A stretch of DNA of 64,000 nucleotides from Bailinhaonella thermotolerans (lineage in GTDB: Bacteria > Actinomycetota > Actinomycetes > Streptosporangiales > Streptosporangiaceae), in assembly GCF_003594875.1 (NCBI RefSeq), contig NZ_QZEY01000018.1, positions 62,001 to 126,000 on the forward strand. Direction: 5' to 3'. Under the pieces are notes generated by a model. The model saw nothing but the letters and a program-made list of their open reading frames with translations. It searched no databases and was not told where the DNA came from. Numbering within the stretch: the stretch's first letter is position 1; each line of letters opens with the position of its first letter. The position numbers and the translations under genes were made by a program. Below are positions 61,550-64,000 of the stretch, piece after piece.

Positions 61550-64000
61550 TCAGCCCCTCCGGGGCACGTCCGCGAAGAACGCGTCCACCACGGCCTTGGC
61601 TGCGTACCCGGTCTCCCGCTCGCACCAGGCGCGCTGGAACGCGGCGTACCGTTCGGCGTACTCGGCGCGCACCCGGTCCAGGTCGCCGAGCGCCGCGACC
61701 ACCTCGTCCGCGGTCTCCAGCACCGGGCCGGGCACGAGGTCCCCGTCGTCCGGCCGGCGCTCGCGGCCGGCCGCGTGGAGCAGGATCGGCCGGCCGGTCA
61801 CCGCGTAGTCCCGCGTCAGCGGGGAGCGGTCGGTCAGCAGGGCGTCCGAGGCCAGGATCAGGTCGTTGAGCCGCAGGCCCATGCCGTCCCGGACGAACCC
61901 CCGCAGCCGGGGCGGGATCGCGTGCCGCCCGGACGGGTGCGGCCGCAGGACCACGATCCACTCGCCGCCCAGCGCCGCCGCCAGCCGGTCCAGGTCCAGG
62001 TCCGGCCGCGCGCGCCGGCCGCGCGCGTCGTCGCGGCCCGCCGGGGCGTACAGCAGCACCCGGCGCCCGGCCGGGATCTCCAGCGCGCGCAGGGCCGCCG
62101 CCGCGGTCTCCTGCCGCCCGGGCTCGTCCCAGCGCACCAGTTCGTCGTTGCGGGGGGAGCCGGTCCGGAGGATCTCCCCCGTGTGCTCGTGCAGGGGCGC
62201 GAACGCGCGCTCCAAGCCGGCGCTCGGGGCGAGGAGGGCGTCCCAGCGCGCCGCGGGCTTCTCACCCGCCCGCGGCTCCAGAAGGGCCGGCTCCAGGTCC
62301 TGCCCGTATCCCGTCCGCAGGTACCGGTTGCCGCGCCGCTTGGCGAACAGCGGCGGCAGGCCGTGGTCGGCCACCCAGTACCGCGCCCGCGCCATCGCGA
62401 CCAGATGGCGGCGGCTCCGGCGGCGGACCACCTCGGCGTCGCCGGGGAAGCCGCGCGCCGAGCCGTCGTGCACCCAGACCGCCTTCAGCGGCAGCCCGTG
62501 CCGCCGCGCCTCCTCGTAGATCGCGCGCGGGTCCCCGTCGTACCGCCCGGCGGCGTCGAACACCGCCAGGTCCCGCCGCATCGGCAGCCTCGCCGCCAGG
62601 GCGTACACCAGCCGGTCCGGCACGTGGAGGGAGATCGCCGCGCCCGCCCGCCGCGCCCGGCCCGCCGCGGCCTCCGGCATCCGCGCGAGCCCCGCGCGCC
62701 GCCAGCCCACCTTCAGCGTGGACCCCGCGATCACCCGCACGGTGCGCCGCCGTCCCGGCCCGCCCACCTCCGCGGTCAATCGCGCGGGCAGGGCGGGCCG
62801 CAGCGGGGCCGCGTTCTCCCGGCCTCCCCGGGCGATCACGATCCGCGGCTCGTCGGTCCGGTCCGGGCCCCGCCCGCCGTACGGCACGAGCCCGAGGTCC
62901 ACCTCGACGCGCGCGGTGAAGCGGCCCTCGCCCGCGGGCTCCAGCTCGAACCGGTGGCGGAGCGGATCGCCCGGGCGCGCGGCCACCCGCAGCTCCGCCG
63001 TGACGGGGCCGGCGGGCAGCACGCGCGCCGGGTCGTAGGTCCGGACGCGCAGCGCCAGCGTCGTGCCGCCGAGCCCGAGCACCTCGCAGTCGTGACGCAG
63101 CGGCGCCTGGGCGAACGGGCGGTCCAGCAGCCCCAGCTCCGTCAGGTCCAGCTCCGGGTCCCCCGGCTCGCCGCCCCAGTACGGCCGGCCCCCGGCGTAC
63201 GAGACGTGGCGCGGGGGCAGCTCCCCGTCGAAGCAGCGGGCGGCCTCCACGGCCTCCTCAAGCCGGTGGGACCGCAGCAGCCGGACGCAGACGCGTTCCA
63301 TCCGGGGCAGCCGCGCGATCGCCGCCGGGCGGATCCTGTCCAGGTACGGCACGGCCACGCGGGCGAGGCCGAGCACCCACTCGGCGGGGCGCCCGGGCAG
63401 GTCGCCCAGGTACGGGCGCAGGTCCTGGCGGAGGAAGCGGAAGTCCGCGGCCGCGCGCAGGCCGGCGCGGCCCGACGCGGCCAGGAACCCGTCGGCGAGC
63501 CGGGCCGCCGCGATCCGCCGCTCCAGGCCGGACAGGTGGTCCCGGCCGCCGGAGCCCGGCCCGCCCTCCCGGCTCACCCGCCGGTGGTAGACCACCCACG
63601 GCACCACGCCGTAGCGGCGGGCCAGGCAGTACGCCTGGATCGCCCAGAGCGGGTCCTCGTGGCGGGCGCCGTCGCGGAACCGCATCCGGCTCCGCTCCAG
63701 GAAGTCGCGGCTGTAGATCTTGTTGGTGGCCAGGCAGTCGAACAGCGCCTCCGGCTCGTCGCGCACGTCGGCGACCACGCGCTGCGGGGTGAACAGGCGC
63801 GGGTGCCACAGCGGGCCCCGCCTCTCGCCCTCGGCCACCCGCCGCACCGCGCCGGTCACGAAGTCCGCCCCGGTGCGCTCGATCTCCAGGAGCAGGCTCT
63901 TGCAGGCGTGCGGGGACAGTTCGTCGCCGGACTCCAGGAACATCACGTACGGCGCGCGCGCCACGTCCAGCCCGTCGTCGCGCTGGGCGCGGGGGTCGCC
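61550..64000 (-). CDS. GT2/TagF-like fusion with altered polymerase motif, 5' end outside window
   Basis: The open frame continues to the window edge, so the N-terminal glycosyltransferase part is incomplete; visible are MFLESGDELSPHACKSLLLEI and NKIYSRDFLERSRMRFRDGARHEDPLWAIQAYCLAR of a GT2 domain. A beta-rich middle and a Glyphos_transf-like domain follow as in the 56889 gene. In this paralogue the WHGTP motif reads RTGYGQDLEP and VTDYSS reads LTDRSPL, while VVLRPHPSGRH keeps the second His. Loss of the first His suggests it does not polymerise glycerophosphate in the standard way. Confidence 0.85.
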   Translation of the reverse strand, partial: GDPRAQRDDGLDVARAPYVMFLESGDELSPHACKSLLLEIERTGADFVTGAVRRVAEGERRGPLWHPRLFTPQRVVADVRDEPEALFDCLATNKIYSRDFLERSRMRFRDGARHEDPLWAIQAYCLARRYGVVPWVVYHRRVSREGGPGSGGRDHLSGLERRIAAARLADGFLAASGRAGLRAAADFRFLRQDLRPYLGDLPGRPAEWVLGLARVAVPYLDRIRPAAIARLPRMERVCVRLLRSHRLEEAVEAARCFDGELPPRHVSYAGGRPYWGGEPGDPELDLTELGLLDRPFAQAPLRHDCEVLGLGGTTLALRVRTYDPARVLPAGPVTAELRVAARPGDPLRHRFELEPAGEGRFTARVEVDLGLVPYGGRGPDRTDEPRIVIARGGRENAAPLRPALPARLTAEVGGPGRRRTVRVIAGSTLKVGWRRAGLARMPEAAAGRARRAGAAISLHVPDRLVYALAARLPMRRDLAVFDAAGRYDGDPRAIYEEARRHGLPLKAVWVHDGSARGFPGDAEVVRRRSRRHLVAMARARYWVADHGLPPLFAKRRGNRYLRTGYGQDLEPALLEPRAGEKPAARWDALLAPSAGLERAFAPLHEHTGEILRTGSPRNDELVRWDEPGRQETAAAALRALEIPAGRRVLLYAPAGRDDARGRRARPDLDLDRLAAALGGEWIVVLRPHPSGRHAIPPRLRGFVRDGMGLRLNDLILASDALLTDRSPLTRDYAVTGRPILLHAAGRERRPDDGDLVPGPVLETADEVVAALGDLDRVRAEYAERYAAFQRAWCERETGYAAKAVVDAFFADVPRRG

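Overview
The window is 64 kb of very GC-rich DNA (about 70% or more by eye) with GTG/TTG starts, tightly packed genes and 4-bp ATGA/GTGA overlaps. Gene content points to a filamentous actinomycete: a GroEL1-type chaperonin with a His-Gly tail, an ShbA/SigD-type sigma factor beside an RsdA-like anti-sigma factor and a DUF5319 gene, paired guaB and guaB3, PucR, and a teichoic-acid-type polymer locus. A Streptosporangiales-like organism (for example Actinomadura or a relative) is my inference, not a demonstrated assignment. No tRNA, rRNA, CRISPR array or complete insertion sequence was seen.

Layout. 1-2328: end of an F420-type luciferase-like oxidoreductase gene, then a MarR regulator divergent from an NAD-dependent epimerase, with two matching operators between them. 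2434-4625: CIRCE-controlled groES-groEL1. 4793-6766: an MBL hydrolase, a secreted protein and the 3' remnant of a Uma2-type nuclease gene. 7039-26021: PucR and a nearly complete purine degradation supercluster. It covers guanine or 8-oxoguanine deaminase, three xanthine dehydrogenase subunits, XdhC, a purine permease, uricase, HIU hydrolase, OHCU decarboxylase, allantoinase and allantoicase. It continues into glyoxylate salvage (glyoxylate carboligase, hydroxypyruvate isomerase, tartronate semialdehyde reductase, glycerate kinase). The ureidoglycolate-cleaving enzyme is the one step with no recognised gene; a stand-alone allophanate-hydrolase C-domain protein is the best local candidate.

26341-36113: the ShbA/SigD sigma factor, its RsdA-like anti-sigma partner, DUF5319, a TrmB/LuxR-like regulator, guaB, guaB3, an isochorismatase-fold hydrolase, a stand-alone TipAS drug-binding protein behind a MerR-type promoter, and a ChoD-like GMC oxidoreductase. 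This order resembles the M. tuberculosis groEL1-sigD-rsdA-Rv3412-guaB2-guaB3-choD region, but the purine supercluster lies between groEL1 and the sigma gene and no whiB3 is present there. 36200-44339: succinate-semialdehyde dehydrogenase, a beta-propeller lipoprotein, glycerol-3-phosphate dehydrogenase, a small membrane protein and a two-component system.

44511-50611: a LacI-MFS-hydrolase unit, two SDR enzymes and a lipoprotein. 50824-54072: guaA with a strong terminator, followed directly by a translationally coupled pair: an integrase-type SAM-like DNA-binding protein with an acidic linker and a DUF3800-like RNase-H-fold protein. The 3' end of guaA is a known island insertion site, so this pair is my main candidate for an undescribed system. 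54143-64000: a polysaccharide deacetylase, a CDP-alcohol phosphatidyltransferase, and a glycerophosphate-polymer locus with two GT2/TagF-like fusion proteins (one with a degraded polymerase motif) and a GT4 glycosyltransferase.
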